Origin: Ferrovibrio sp035304305 | Lineage (GTDB): Bacteria; Pseudomonadota; Alphaproteobacteria; Ferrovibrionales; Ferrovibrionaceae | NCBI RefSeq assembly: GCF_035304305.1 | Contig: NZ_DATGQG010000152.1 | Coordinates: 20,887 to 84,886 of the forward strand | DNA length: 64,000 nt | Reading direction: 5' to 3' | In this document: one piece after another, positions 33,464 to 41,533 of the stretch | How the letters are laid out: each line of letters opens with the position of its first letter | How positions within the stretch are numbered: position 1 is the stretch's first letter | Made by a program: the position numbers and the translations under genes | The notes under the pieces: generated by a model | What the model saw: only the letters and a program-made list of their open reading frames with translations | What the model was told of the DNA's origin: nothing | Databases searched by the model: none

Positions 33464-34704
33464 TGGCCATGGACCGGCGGAATCTCTTCACGATGGGCGG
33501 CGGGGTGGCGGCCGCCGGGCTGCTTGGCTCCGCCGGAGCGCCGGCGCTGGCGCAGGCAGGCCGGACCCTGTCGGCGGCCGAGTTCGGCATCCGTGGCGAT
33601 GGCCGCACCGATGACGGACCGGCGCTGCAGAAGGCGCTCGACGCGGCCTTCGAACAGCAGGCCGTCCTGCTACTGCCGCCGGGCGACTACCGCATCCGCC
33701 GCACCCTGCGGGTCGAGCCGCGCACCCATGTGACGCGGCAATGCGGCATCATCGGGACCGGCGCGCGCCTGGTATCGGAGATCGGTGACGGCGCCAACGT
33801 CATCGAGGTGATCAGCCGAACGACCTTCCGCTTTCTCCTGCTGCAGGGACTGGACATCAAGGGATCGGGCCGCGACGGGCACGGCATCCTGCTGTCCTGC
33901 GACGTGCCCGGCGGGCAGTATCTCTATAACTTCTGCCTGCGCGACATCGTGGTGCAGGGCTGCGGCGGCGACGGCTGCCACATGATCGGCAACGTCTTCG
34001 AAGGGCAGATGATCAACTGCTATTTCCGCGACAACGGCGGCAATGGCGCGACCTTCGCCCACAGCCGCAACAAGGGTATCCTGTCGGCCATCCATGTCTT
34101 CGCCAGCGTGTTCGGCCAGAATGGCGGCCATGGCGCCGCGCTGCTCAACAACTGTTATGACGTCAGCTTTCACGGCTGCTATTTTCTGCTCAACCGCGAA
34201 TTCGGGGTCCTGGCCGACAATGGCTGCACCCTGCTGTCAAACTGCGGCTTCGAGAACAATCACCAGGGCGCGCCGGATTTTGCCAATGGCGATGCCGGCA
34301 TCCTGCTGAAGAATTTCGGCACGCTGATCGGCTGCACGGCCTACTCGATCTACAAGCAGACGCACCTGATTCGTGCCTTCGTCGTCCGCGAGCTGGTCAT
34401 GGTCGGATGCACCGGCCATGGCGGCGGTCGCGCCAAGGAGGCGGGGCTGGCGCGCCTGCGCGGCGCCAGGGAGAAAGCCCATGTCACCCTGGTCGGCTGC
34501 ACCGGCCGGGTGAGCGAGGAGGGCGGGCTGGAGGCCATCGAGGTAGGTGGCGATCACGGCGGCCTGCGCCTCGGCGCGGACTGGCGCAGCCGGAACCTGC
34601 CGCAGCTGGGCGACTACCGCCTCTGGGTCGATCGCCGGGGGCAGCTGCGAATCAAGAAGGGCAGGCCGGAGTCTGACGACGACGGCCGGCCCGTCGGAGT
34701 CTGA
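33463..34704 (+). CDS. Tat-exported right-handed beta-helix protein (pectate-lyase-like fold)
   Basis: A 413-residue protein with a twin-arginine-type signal (DRRNLFTMGGGVAAAGLLGSAGAPALAQA) followed by FGIRGDGRTDDGPALQKALDAA, the entry motif of pectate lyase superfamily 3/GH28-like beta-helices. Repeating short strands follow (GCGGDGCHMIGNVFEGQMINCYFRD, NNCYDVSFHGCYF). It is the last gene of the plus-strand exopolysaccharide operon. A periplasmic lyase, hydrolase or epimerase acting on the polymer is likely by analogy with AlgG/AlgL-type proteins, but catalytic residues cannot be assigned. Tat export suggests folding or cofactor acquisition in the cytoplasm. Confidence 0.8.
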   Translation: MAMDRRNLFTMGGGVAAAGLLGSAGAPALAQAGRTLSAAEFGIRGDGRTDDGPALQKALDAAFEQQAVLLLPPGDYRIRRTLRVEPRTHVTRQCGIIGTGARLVSEIGDGANVIEVISRTTFRFLLLQGLDIKGSGRDGHGILLSCDVPGGQYLYNFCLRDIVVQGCGGDGCHMIGNVFEGQMINCYFRDNGGNGATFAHSRNKGILSAIHVFASVFGQNGGHGAALLNNCYDVSFHGCYFLLNREFGVLADNGCTLLSNCGFENNHQGAPDFANGDAGILLKNFGTLIGCTAYSIYKQTHLIRAFVVRELVMVGCTGHGGGRAKEAGLARLRGAREKAHVTLVGCTGRVSEEGGLEAIEVGGDHGGLRLGADWRSRNLPQLGDYRLWVDRRGQLRIKKGRPESDDDGRPVGV

Positions 34705-34718
34705 GAAGAACAGGCACG

Positions 34719-34756
34719 AAAAAGCCGCCAGCGATGACTGGTGCACCGCCGGCGGC
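34719..34756 (-). terminator. Rho-independent terminator of the gmd-fcl operon
   Basis: On the minus strand a 10-bp stem (GCCGCCGGCG / CGCTGGCGGC, one G-T pair) with a 13-base loop is followed by TTTTT, 14 bases past the fcl stop. It lies between fcl and the convergent beta-helix gene. Confidence 0.88.
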
Positions 34757-34770
34757 CCTCTCCGGGTCAG

Positions 34771-35751
34771 TCAGGCGCTGGCGACCTGCCGTTCATGCTC
34801 GGGCGCCACATGCTCCACATACCAGGCATAGGTCTGGCGCAAGCCTTCGCGCAGCGGTGTTTTGGCTTCCCAGCCGAGATCGCGCAGGCGGCTGACATCC
34901 ATCACCTTGCGCGGCGTGCCGTCCGGCTTGCTCGGATCGAACTTGAGAGTGCCCGAAAAGCCGACGATTTCGCCGATCATTTCCGCCAGTTCGCGGATCG
35001 TGACCTCCTGACCGGTGCCGAGATTGATGAATTCCTCGTCAGAGTAGTGCTTCATTGCATAGACGAGGCCGTCGGCGGCGTCGTCTACGAAGAGGAATTC
35101 CCGCAGCGCCTTGCCGGTGCCCCAGACCTCGACCTCCGACATCTTCTGCTGTCTGGCGCGATGGAATTTCGCCATCAGCGCCGGGGCCACGTGGCTGTAG
35201 AGAAGGTCGAAATTGTCGCCCGGACCGTACAGGTTGGTCGGCATGGCCGAGATGAAGTCGCAGCCATACTGCCGGCGATAGGCCTGGCACAGCTTGATGC
35301 CGGCGATCTTGGCGACGGCATACCACTGGTTGGTGGGTTCCAGCGGACCGGTCAGCAGCGCCGACTCCTGGATCGGCTGCGGCGCCATGCGCGGATAGAT
35401 GCAGGAGGAGCCGAGGAAGAGCAGCTTCTCCACCTCGAAACGGCGTGCCGCCTCGATGACATTCGCCTCGATCATGAGGTTGTCGTAGAGGAATTCGGCC
35501 GGCCGCACGTCGTTGGCATGGATGCCGCCCACCCGGGCGGCCGCCACGAACACGGCCTGCGGCCGGTTTTCCTGCATCCAGGCATTCACCTGCTCCGGCG
35601 AGCGCAGATCCACCGTCCGGCGGTCGGCCGTGAGGATGGTGCAGTCTTCCGAAGCCAGCCGCCGGACCAGGGCCGAGCCGACCAGGCCGCGATGGCCTGC
35701 GACCCAGACCCGCTTTCCGGCCAGTGAATAGTCGATCCGCTTAGAAGGCAT
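34771..35751 (-). CDS. fcl: GDP-L-fucose synthase
   Basis: A 326-residue epimerase/reductase completing GDP-L-fucose synthesis from GDP-4-keto-6-deoxymannose. The nucleotide motif is VWVAGHRGLVGSALVRRL. AARVGGIHAND, FLGSSCIYPRMAPQPIQE, the catalytic YAVAKIAG (Tyr-x3-Lys) and PTNLYGPGDNFD are specific to Fcl. The start at 35751 overlaps the gmd stop by 11 bases. Together with cpsB and gmd it provides a complete route from mannose-1-P to GDP-fucose within the window. Confidence 0.96.
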   Translation of the reverse strand: MPSKRIDYSLAGKRVWVAGHRGLVGSALVRRLASEDCTILTADRRTVDLRSPEQVNAWMQENRPQAVFVAAARVGGIHANDVRPAEFLYDNLMIEANVIEAARRFEVEKLLFLGSSCIYPRMAPQPIQESALLTGPLEPTNQWYAVAKIAGIKLCQAYRRQYGCDFISAMPTNLYGPGDNFDLLYSHVAPALMAKFHRARQQKMSEVEVWGTGKALREFLFVDDAADGLVYAMKHYSDEEFINLGTGQEVTIRELAEMIGEIVGFSGTLKFDPSKPDGTPRKVMDVSRLRDLGWEAKTPLREGLRQTYAWYVEHVAPEHERQVASA

Positions 35752-36805
35752 TGGCGTACTCGCTGCGCTGCAGACCGATGCGATCAGCCTCGACCATCTC
35801 GGCCACCAGCTGCTCGAAGGTGGTCTTGTGCTGCCAGCCGAGCTGCTTTTTGGCTTTTTCCGGGCTGCCCAGCAGGAAGTCGACCTCGGTCGGGCGGTAA
35901 TAGATCGGGTCCACGGCGACGAGGACATCGCCGGTCTTGTTGCAGATGCCCTTTTCCTCGGTGCCCTTGCCCTCCCAGACGATCTCGCGATCGATGTGGC
36001 GGAAGGCGAGCTCGACGAATTCGCGGACGCTGTGCACCTCCCCGGTGGCGAGAACGTAATCGTCCGGCTTCTCCTGTTGCAGGATTCGCCACATGCCCTC
36101 GACATAGTCCCGGGCATGACCCCAGTCGCGCTTGGAGTCGATATTGCCCAGATACAGGCATTTCTGCAGGCCCTGTTCGATGGCCGCCACCGCGCGGGTG
36201 ATTTTGCGGGTCACGAAGGTTTCGCCGCGGATGGGCGATTCGTGGTTGAACAGGATGCCGTTGGAGGCGTGCATGCCATAGGCTTCGCGATAGTTGATCG
36301 TGATCCAGTAGGCATAGAGCTTGGCGACGGCATAGGGGCTGCGCGGATAGAAAGGCGTGGTCTCGCGCTGCGGCGTCTCCACCACCTTGCCGAACAGCTC
36401 CGAGGTCGATGCCTGGTAGAAGCGGACCCGGTCTTCCATTTTCAGGATGCGGATCGCCTCCAGCATGCGCAGCGTGCCGATCGCGTCGGTATTTGCCGTG
36501 TATTCCGGCGTCTCGAAGCTGACCTGGACATGGCTCTGGGCGGCGAGATTGTAGATCTCGGTCGGCTGGATCTCCTGGATGAGGCGGATGATGTTGGTCG
36601 AATCCGTCATGTCGCCGTAATGCAGGAAGTAGCGGACGCCGGGTTCATGCGGGTCGCGGTAGAGGTGGTCGACGCGGCGGGTATTGATCGAGGAAGAACG
36701 CCGCTTCACGCCATGCACGATGTAGCCCTGCTGCAGCAGGAATTCGGCGAGATAGGCGCCGTCCTGCCCGGTGGCTCCGGTGATAAGTGCGACCTTGTCG
36801 ACCAT
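35741..36805 (-). CDS. gmd: GDP-mannose 4,6-dehydratase
   Basis: A 354-residue extended short-chain dehydrogenase that converts GDP-mannose to GDP-4-keto-6-deoxy-D-mannose. Visible motifs are VALITGATGQDGAYLAEFLL, HGVKRRSSSINTRR, YQASTSELFGKV, RSPYAVAKLYAYW and the substrate-binding NHESPIRGETFVTRK. It lies between a glycosyltransferase (62 bases upstream) and fcl (overlapping), forming a minus-strand operon opposite in direction to the main exopolysaccharide genes. Confidence 0.97.
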   Translation of the reverse strand: MVDKVALITGATGQDGAYLAEFLLQQGYIVHGVKRRSSSINTRRVDHLYRDPHEPGVRYFLHYGDMTDSTNIIRLIQEIQPTEIYNLAAQSHVQVSFETPEYTANTDAIGTLRMLEAIRILKMEDRVRFYQASTSELFGKVVETPQRETTPFYPRSPYAVAKLYAYWITINYREAYGMHASNGILFNHESPIRGETFVTRKITRAVAAIEQGLQKCLYLGNIDSKRDWGHARDYVEGMWRILQQEKPDDYVLATGEVHSVREFVELAFRHIDREIVWEGKGTEEKGICNKTGDVLVAVDPIYYRPTEVDFLLGSPEKAKKQLGWQHKTTFEQLVAEMVEADRIGLQRSEYANAF

Positions 36806-36867
36806 GATCTGTCCTCTGTGGTTGATCGGTTCTGGGGCTTGCTGTTTTTGTTGCGGGTGGCAGATGC

Positions 36868-38037
36868 TCAGGCGTAGGCGATTTTCCGCGCGGCGATCTC
36901 CCAGGAGTAGGATTGCAGAACATGCTGCTGCCCGCTCTCGCCCATATCGGCGAGCCGCTGGGGATCCGAAAGAGCGTCCAGGATCGCCTCGGCGAGCTGC
37001 TGCGGGTCGGCGTCATCGATCATGAAGCCGTGGCGTCCATTCTCGGTGATCTCGGGCAGACCGTTGCGCCGCAGGCCGAGTACAGGAGTGCGGGAGAGCA
37101 GGGCCTCGAGATAGACCTGCCCCCAGGGATCGTTCAGCATCGGCTGGGCCAGCAGGCTGGCCTCGCGGAACAGCCGCTGCAGCTCGGCCAGCGGGATATG
37201 GGCACGGAACTCGACCTGGAGATCGGCCGGAATGTGGCTGCGGCTGCGTTCGTCTCCGACGATCGTCAGCACGATGTCCGGCCGTTTCTTTCTTGCGATC
37301 CGCAGCGCTTCAAGCAGCAGATTTCCGCCCTTTGCGGCGAAAAGATGCTTCGCCACGAACAGCAGGCGGGGCCGGGTGTAATCCTTGGGGCCGTAATAGG
37401 GCTCGATATCGCCCATGCCCGAGCCCACTGCGGTGACGCGCTCCGCCGGGATGCCATAGTGGGAAACAATGTGATCGCGGACATAGGTTCCGAAGGTGAA
37501 GACATGCTCCGCGCAGGCCAGCGAATCCCGCTCGAGAAGCTCGAAGGCCTCGATCGCGCGGGCGCTGTAGCTCGCGATGTCCGGACGGTGCAGCAGGGAA
37601 AGCGCCCAGGTATGGTCGCAGTAGATGTAATGCTTGATCTTCGGGGCGATCGCCGAGGGCAGCATGTCCAGACTGCCGGTATGCAGGACATGACCGATAT
37701 TCCGCTGCTTCAGCACGGTGGCCAGCCGGTCAGCGGCCCGCCGCCGCGCTGCGGCAGTGCGCAGGACAGCCTCGCTGCTCCGTGGCGTACCGTAACCGGA
37801 CAGGCTGTAACGCGAGGCGAGGAAGGCGAGTTCGCCGCGACTGCCGCCGGAATGGATGCCCTCCACTTCGATTCCGAAACTTCTGAAGCAACGGGCAATG
37901 TTGAAGGGGGCTGCCGACCAGGTCCGCCGGTCGAGCGGATTGCCGAAGACGCTGCTCACCGCGATACGGTCGAAGCGCAATTGGGGCTCACCAGAGGGTT
38001 GCACGACCGTTTCGGCCGGCTCGGCAATCGCAATCAC
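36868..38037 (-). CDS. GT4-type glycosyltransferase
   Basis: A 389-residue GT-B glycosyltransferase. The C-terminal donor domain shows RLLFVAKHLFAAKGGNLLLEALRIA, LTIVGDE and the EX7E-type element QPMLNDPWGQVYLEALLSRTPVLG followed by NGLPEITENGRHGFMIDD. The start is a GTG at 38037 with GAGG six bases before it; no in-frame ATG is near. It heads an operon with gmd and fcl, so a GDP-fucose or GDP-mannose donor is plausible, though not shown by sequence. Confidence 0.86.
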   Translation of the reverse strand: MIAIAEPAETVVQPSGEPQLRFDRIAVSSVFGNPLDRRTWSAAPFNIARCFRSFGIEVEGIHSGGSRGELAFLASRYSLSGYGTPRSSEAVLRTAAARRRAADRLATVLKQRNIGHVLHTGSLDMLPSAIAPKIKHYIYCDHTWALSLLHRPDIASYSARAIEAFELLERDSLACAEHVFTFGTYVRDHIVSHYGIPAERVTAVGSGMGDIEPYYGPKDYTRPRLLFVAKHLFAAKGGNLLLEALRIARKKRPDIVLTIVGDERSRSHIPADLQVEFRAHIPLAELQRLFREASLLAQPMLNDPWGQVYLEALLSRTPVLGLRRNGLPEITENGRHGFMIDDADPQQLAEAILDALSDPQRLADMGESGQQHVLQSYSWEIAARKIAYA

Positions 38038-38165
38038 GTCAACCTCGATGGAATTTGCGGTCGGCGTGATAGAACCTCAGCAACTCGCGCCCAGCCAGTG
38101 ATCAACCTGTGACTGGGTTTGCGCCGATTTTCCTTCCCGAATGCCTACTTGCCGCGCGCCGGGCA

Positions 38166-38178
38166 CAGCTTGATCACA
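38166..38178 (+). promoter_or_regulatory. Candidate EPS regulatory motif between divergent glycosyltransferase genes
   Basis: CAGCTTGATCACA is identical to 29194-29206. It lies in the 212-base divergent gap, 72 bases before the plus-strand glycosyltransferase start, and could act on either gene. Confidence 0.4.
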
Positions 38179-38249
38179 GCCAACCGAGGCTGCCGCCCGC
38201 GTAGAATGCGTCCTCTGTGGCGTGCAGTGGCAGTCATGACGATATCACG

Positions 38250-39509
38250 ATGAAAACCGTCCTCCTCCTGACGCCAGACATCACCGACACCAGCAGCACC
38301 AAGCGCGGCGAGGCACTGGTTGGACTGGGATGCCGGCTGCTGATGGTCGGGTTCCGGCGCGAGCGCTACAACAAGGACTTCCGCCCCGAATGGCCGTATC
38401 TGCTGCTGGGGCGTACGGAAGACGGCAATTACGCGCAGCGATTGTGGACGCTGCTGCGTGCCCTGGTCGTGCTGCTGCTCAACCGCAGCTTCATCAGACA
38501 GGCCGATGTTATCTACGCCCGCAACGTCGACCAGATGATGCTGGCGCTTGTCATCCGTCTGCTGGCGGGGCGGGCCATTCCCACCATTTATGAAGTGCTC
38601 GACATCCAGCCCGCCTTCGTCGGTCGGAGCCGTGTTTCACGCATGATTCGCGCCGTGGAGCGGTATGCGCTCCGACATGTCAGCCTTCTGGTGCTCTCCT
38701 CGCCGGCGTTTCTGCGCCACTACTTCGCGGCCATGCAGGGATATGACCGCGCATGGTTTCTCCTCGAAAACAAGTTGCCGGCGTCGGTAACAAGAGATGC
38801 GGCAGCACTTACGAGGCGCAAACGGCCCCGGAACCGGGAGGGATATCGCTGGGTGGTGGCCTATTGCGGGCTGATTCGGGGACAGGCCACCTTCGACCTG
38901 ATCGTCCGCCTGGCCGAACGGCTGCGCGGCCGGGTGATGTTCCGCTTCCACGGCGTACTGACGACCGTCGATCGGGATAGATTCGAGCGGGCCGTGGCCC
39001 GCCTCGACAACCTGGTTTATGACGGACCCTATGTGAACCCGCGCGATCTGGCGAAGATCTATGCCGATGTCGATTTCGCCTGGGCCATCGATCTCGAGAA
39101 CGTCGAGCATAATTCCCGCTGGCTGCTGCCCTGCCGCTTCTACGAGGCCGGCTTCTTCGGCGTGCCCTGTCTGGCAGCGCGCGGTTTCGAGGTGGGCGCT
39201 CTGGTCGAAGAGCAGGGCATCGGCTGGAGTTTTGAAGCCCCGTATGAGGACTCGCTTGTCCATTTCCTCTCCACCCTGACCGAACAGGATTACGCCGAGC
39301 GTCGGCGGAGGCTGCTTGAGCTGCCGGCCAGCCGCTTCGCGGGCAACGAGGATATGGCCGCTCTGCTCGAGGCATTGGAACGCGCGGAGAAGAGGCAGGA
39401 CAGCATCCGCGCCGGAGAGCTGTCTCCGACTCCTGCGAATGATGGGGCGCCTGTCTCCGCCGTTACGCCGCAGCCGACGGGTGTGGATTACCGGCCAGCG
39501 GTGCCCTGA
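38250..39509 (+). CDS. Glycosyltransferase, GT-B fold
   Basis: A 419-residue putative glycosyltransferase. The acceptor half includes ADVIYARNVDQMMLALVIRLL and TIYEVLDIQPAFVGRSRVSR, reminiscent of GT4 enzymes of capsule loci. The donor half includes VAYCGLIRGQATFDLIVRLAERL, YDGPYVNPRDLAKIYADVDFAWAIDLE and CRFYEAGFFGVPCLAARGFEVG. The last 45 residues are a Pro/Ala-rich tail. The start MKTVLLLTPDITD at 38250 lacks a clear ribosome-binding site. It is divergent from the GT-gmd-fcl operon and separate from the main plus-strand operon; the donor is unknown. Confidence 0.83.
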   Translation: MKTVLLLTPDITDTSSTKRGEALVGLGCRLLMVGFRRERYNKDFRPEWPYLLLGRTEDGNYAQRLWTLLRALVVLLLNRSFIRQADVIYARNVDQMMLALVIRLLAGRAIPTIYEVLDIQPAFVGRSRVSRMIRAVERYALRHVSLLVLSSPAFLRHYFAAMQGYDRAWFLLENKLPASVTRDAAALTRRKRPRNREGYRWVVAYCGLIRGQATFDLIVRLAERLRGRVMFRFHGVLTTVDRDRFERAVARLDNLVYDGPYVNPRDLAKIYADVDFAWAIDLENVEHNSRWLLPCRFYEAGFFGVPCLAARGFEVGALVEEQGIGWSFEAPYEDSLVHFLSTLTEQDYAERRRRLLELPASRFAGNEDMAALLEALERAEKRQDSIRAGELSPTPANDGAPVSAVTPQPTGVDYRPAVP

Positions 39510-39593
39510 TGTACCCGAATGTTCCGGCGATGACCCTCTTGCAATGATGTGAGTGGGACGGGGCCGAACATAAAAGGTTGCGTCACAGCCGAT

Positions 39594-39611
39594 GCTTCCT
39601 ATCTAGGAAGC
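39594..39611. promoter_or_regulatory. Perfect 18-bp palindrome upstream of the NAGGN operon
   Basis: GCTTCCTA (39594-39601) and TAGGAAGC (39604-39611) flank a central TC. It lies 30 bases upstream of a TATACT -10-like element (39641-39646) in the 214-base leader of the osmoprotectant operon, a position suiting an operator. No recognised factor fits. Confidence 0.55.
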
Positions 39612-39723
39612 TCACGCCGACGACAAGCGCCGATTGCCGCTATACTCCATCAGAAATTGGAGCAATGCCGCTTATTCGATGTTTTTCACTGGCGTGCCCG
39701 GAACACGCAAGGTGGAGACTGTC

Positions 39724-41499
39724 ATGTGCGGATTCAGCGGCGAGGCGAGGTTTGATTCCGGCCAGTCGGATGTCGCTGCCGTAGCCAGGATGACCGAATC
39801 CATGGCTCCGCGCGGACCCGACGCGATGGGGCTGACTGCGCAGGGCCGCATGGCGTTCGGACATCGCAGGCTCAAGATCATCGACCTGAGCGAGCGTGCA
39901 CAGCAGCCGATGGTAGATGCGGAACTCGGCCTGACGCTCGCCTTCAACGGCTGCATCTACAACTACAGGGACCTCCGCCGCCAGTTGCAGGAGAAGGGCT
40001 ATCGCTTCTTCTCCGATGGCGACACCGAAGTCGTGCTGAAGGCCTGGCATGCCTGGGGCACGGAGGCCCCGAAGCGCTTTCACGGCATGTTTGCCTTCGC
40101 CGTCCACGAACGGGATACCGGGCGACTTGCCCTCTGCCGGGACCGTCTGGGCATCAAGCCGCTTTATTTTTCCGAACGGGGGGGGAAACGCCTTCGCTTT
40201 GCCTCTTCCCTGCCCGCCCTGCTGGCAGCCGGCGACATCGATACCAGCCTCGATCCTGTCGCTCTGCATCATTACATGAGCTTTCATGCGGTCGTGCCGC
40301 CCCCCTTCACCATGCTCAAAGGGGTTCGGAAACTTCCACCGGGCAGCATTGCGGTCTTCGAGGCCGACGGCCGCCGGCGCGATCACGTCTACTGGACGCT
40401 GACCTTCGATCGGCAGGCGGATGACATCGCCTGTTCCGCCGAAACCTGGGAACGGCAGGTGCACGCAGCACTGGCGAAGGCGGTCGAGCGCCGCATGGTA
40501 TCCGACGTGCCTGTCGGCGTGCTGCTGTCCGGCGGCCTCGATTCCAGCCTGATCGTCGCATTGCTCGCCGAAGCAGGACAGAAAGGGCTGAAGACCTTCT
40601 CCATCGGCTTCGAGGAGGCCAATGGCGAGAAAGGAGACGAGTTCATCTACTCCGATCTGATTGCGAGGCATTTCGGCACCGAGCATTACAAGATCTTTGT
40701 CCGCTCCCGTCGTCTGCTGGATGCGATGCCGAAAGTCATATCGGCGATGTCCGAGCCGATGGTGTCATACGACAATGTCGGATTCTTCCTTCTGTCCGAG
40801 GAGGTATCCCAGCATGTTCGAGTCGTGCAGAGCGGACAGGGGGCGGACGAGGTGTTCGGCGGCTATCACTGGTATCCGCCGCTGATGAACTCGAACGACG
40901 CCGTTGGCGACTACGCAAAGGTGTTCTTCGACCGCGATCACGCGGAGTTCGCCGAGGCCGTCCATCCGGACCTGGTGGGCGAGGATTATAGCGCGGCATT
41001 CGTTGCCCGGCATTTCGGGCAGCCGGGCGCCAGCCATGCCGTGGACAAGGCCCTGCGGCTCGATACCACGGTGATGCTGGTGGATGATCCGGTGAAGCGC
41101 GTCGACAACATGACCATGGCCTGGGGGCTGGAGGCGCGCGTTCCTTTTCTCGATCACGAACTGGTCGAACTGGCAGCCCGGATTCCGCCCGAACACAAGC
41201 TGCGTGAAGGCGGCAAGGGTGTGCTGAAGGATGTCGGCCGTCGCATGCTGCCGGCGGAGGTCATCGACCGACCCAAGGGCTACTTTCCCGTACCGGCACT
41301 GAAATACATCGAAGGTCCGTATCTCGACATGGTGCGGGACGTTCTGCACAGCCGGCGCACCCGTGAGCGCGGCCTGTTCCGGGAGGAATATGTCGAAAAG
41401 CTGCTGAGGGATCCGAAGGATCACATCACGCCGCTGCGCGGTTCCAAGCTCTGGCAGGTGGCCGTGCTGGAGATGTGGCTGCAGGCCAACAACATCTGA
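39724..41499 (+). CDS. N-acetylglutaminylglutamine amidotransferase (AsnB-like)
   Basis: A 591-residue class II glutamine amidotransferase. Start MCGFSGEA exposes Cys2 as the glutaminase nucleophile, which fixes the start at 39724 (GGAG upstream) rather than 39634. The synthetase domain has the pyrophosphate loop LLSGGLDSSLIVALL (about residue 269). It resembles asparagine synthetase, but the two following genes are the diagnostic partners of the NAGGN (N-acetylglutaminylglutamine amide) osmolyte system. It should therefore amidate the dipeptide's C terminus. Confidence 0.92.
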   Translation: MCGFSGEARFDSGQSDVAAVARMTESMAPRGPDAMGLTAQGRMAFGHRRLKIIDLSERAQQPMVDAELGLTLAFNGCIYNYRDLRRQLQEKGYRFFSDGDTEVVLKAWHAWGTEAPKRFHGMFAFAVHERDTGRLALCRDRLGIKPLYFSERGGKRLRFASSLPALLAAGDIDTSLDPVALHHYMSFHAVVPPPFTMLKGVRKLPPGSIAVFEADGRRRDHVYWTLTFDRQADDIACSAETWERQVHAALAKAVERRMVSDVPVGVLLSGGLDSSLIVALLAEAGQKGLKTFSIGFEEANGEKGDEFIYSDLIARHFGTEHYKIFVRSRRLLDAMPKVISAMSEPMVSYDNVGFFLLSEEVSQHVRVVQSGQGADEVFGGYHWYPPLMNSNDAVGDYAKVFFDRDHAEFAEAVHPDLVGEDYSAAFVARHFGQPGASHAVDKALRLDTTVMLVDDPVKRVDNMTMAWGLEARVPFLDHELVELAARIPPEHKLREGGKGVLKDVGRRMLPAEVIDRPKGYFPVPALKYIEGPYLDMVRDVLHSRRTRERGLFREEYVEKLLRDPKDHITPLRGSKLWQVAVLEMWLQANNI

Positions 41500-41533
41500 G
41501 AAACGCACAGAAAATCGCACCGGGAGAGACGCC

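Noticed and set aside
39724..41499. Annotation as asparagine synthetase
   Set aside because: The domain structure is shared, but the adjoining Ngg and M42 genes identify the NAGGN amidotransferase.
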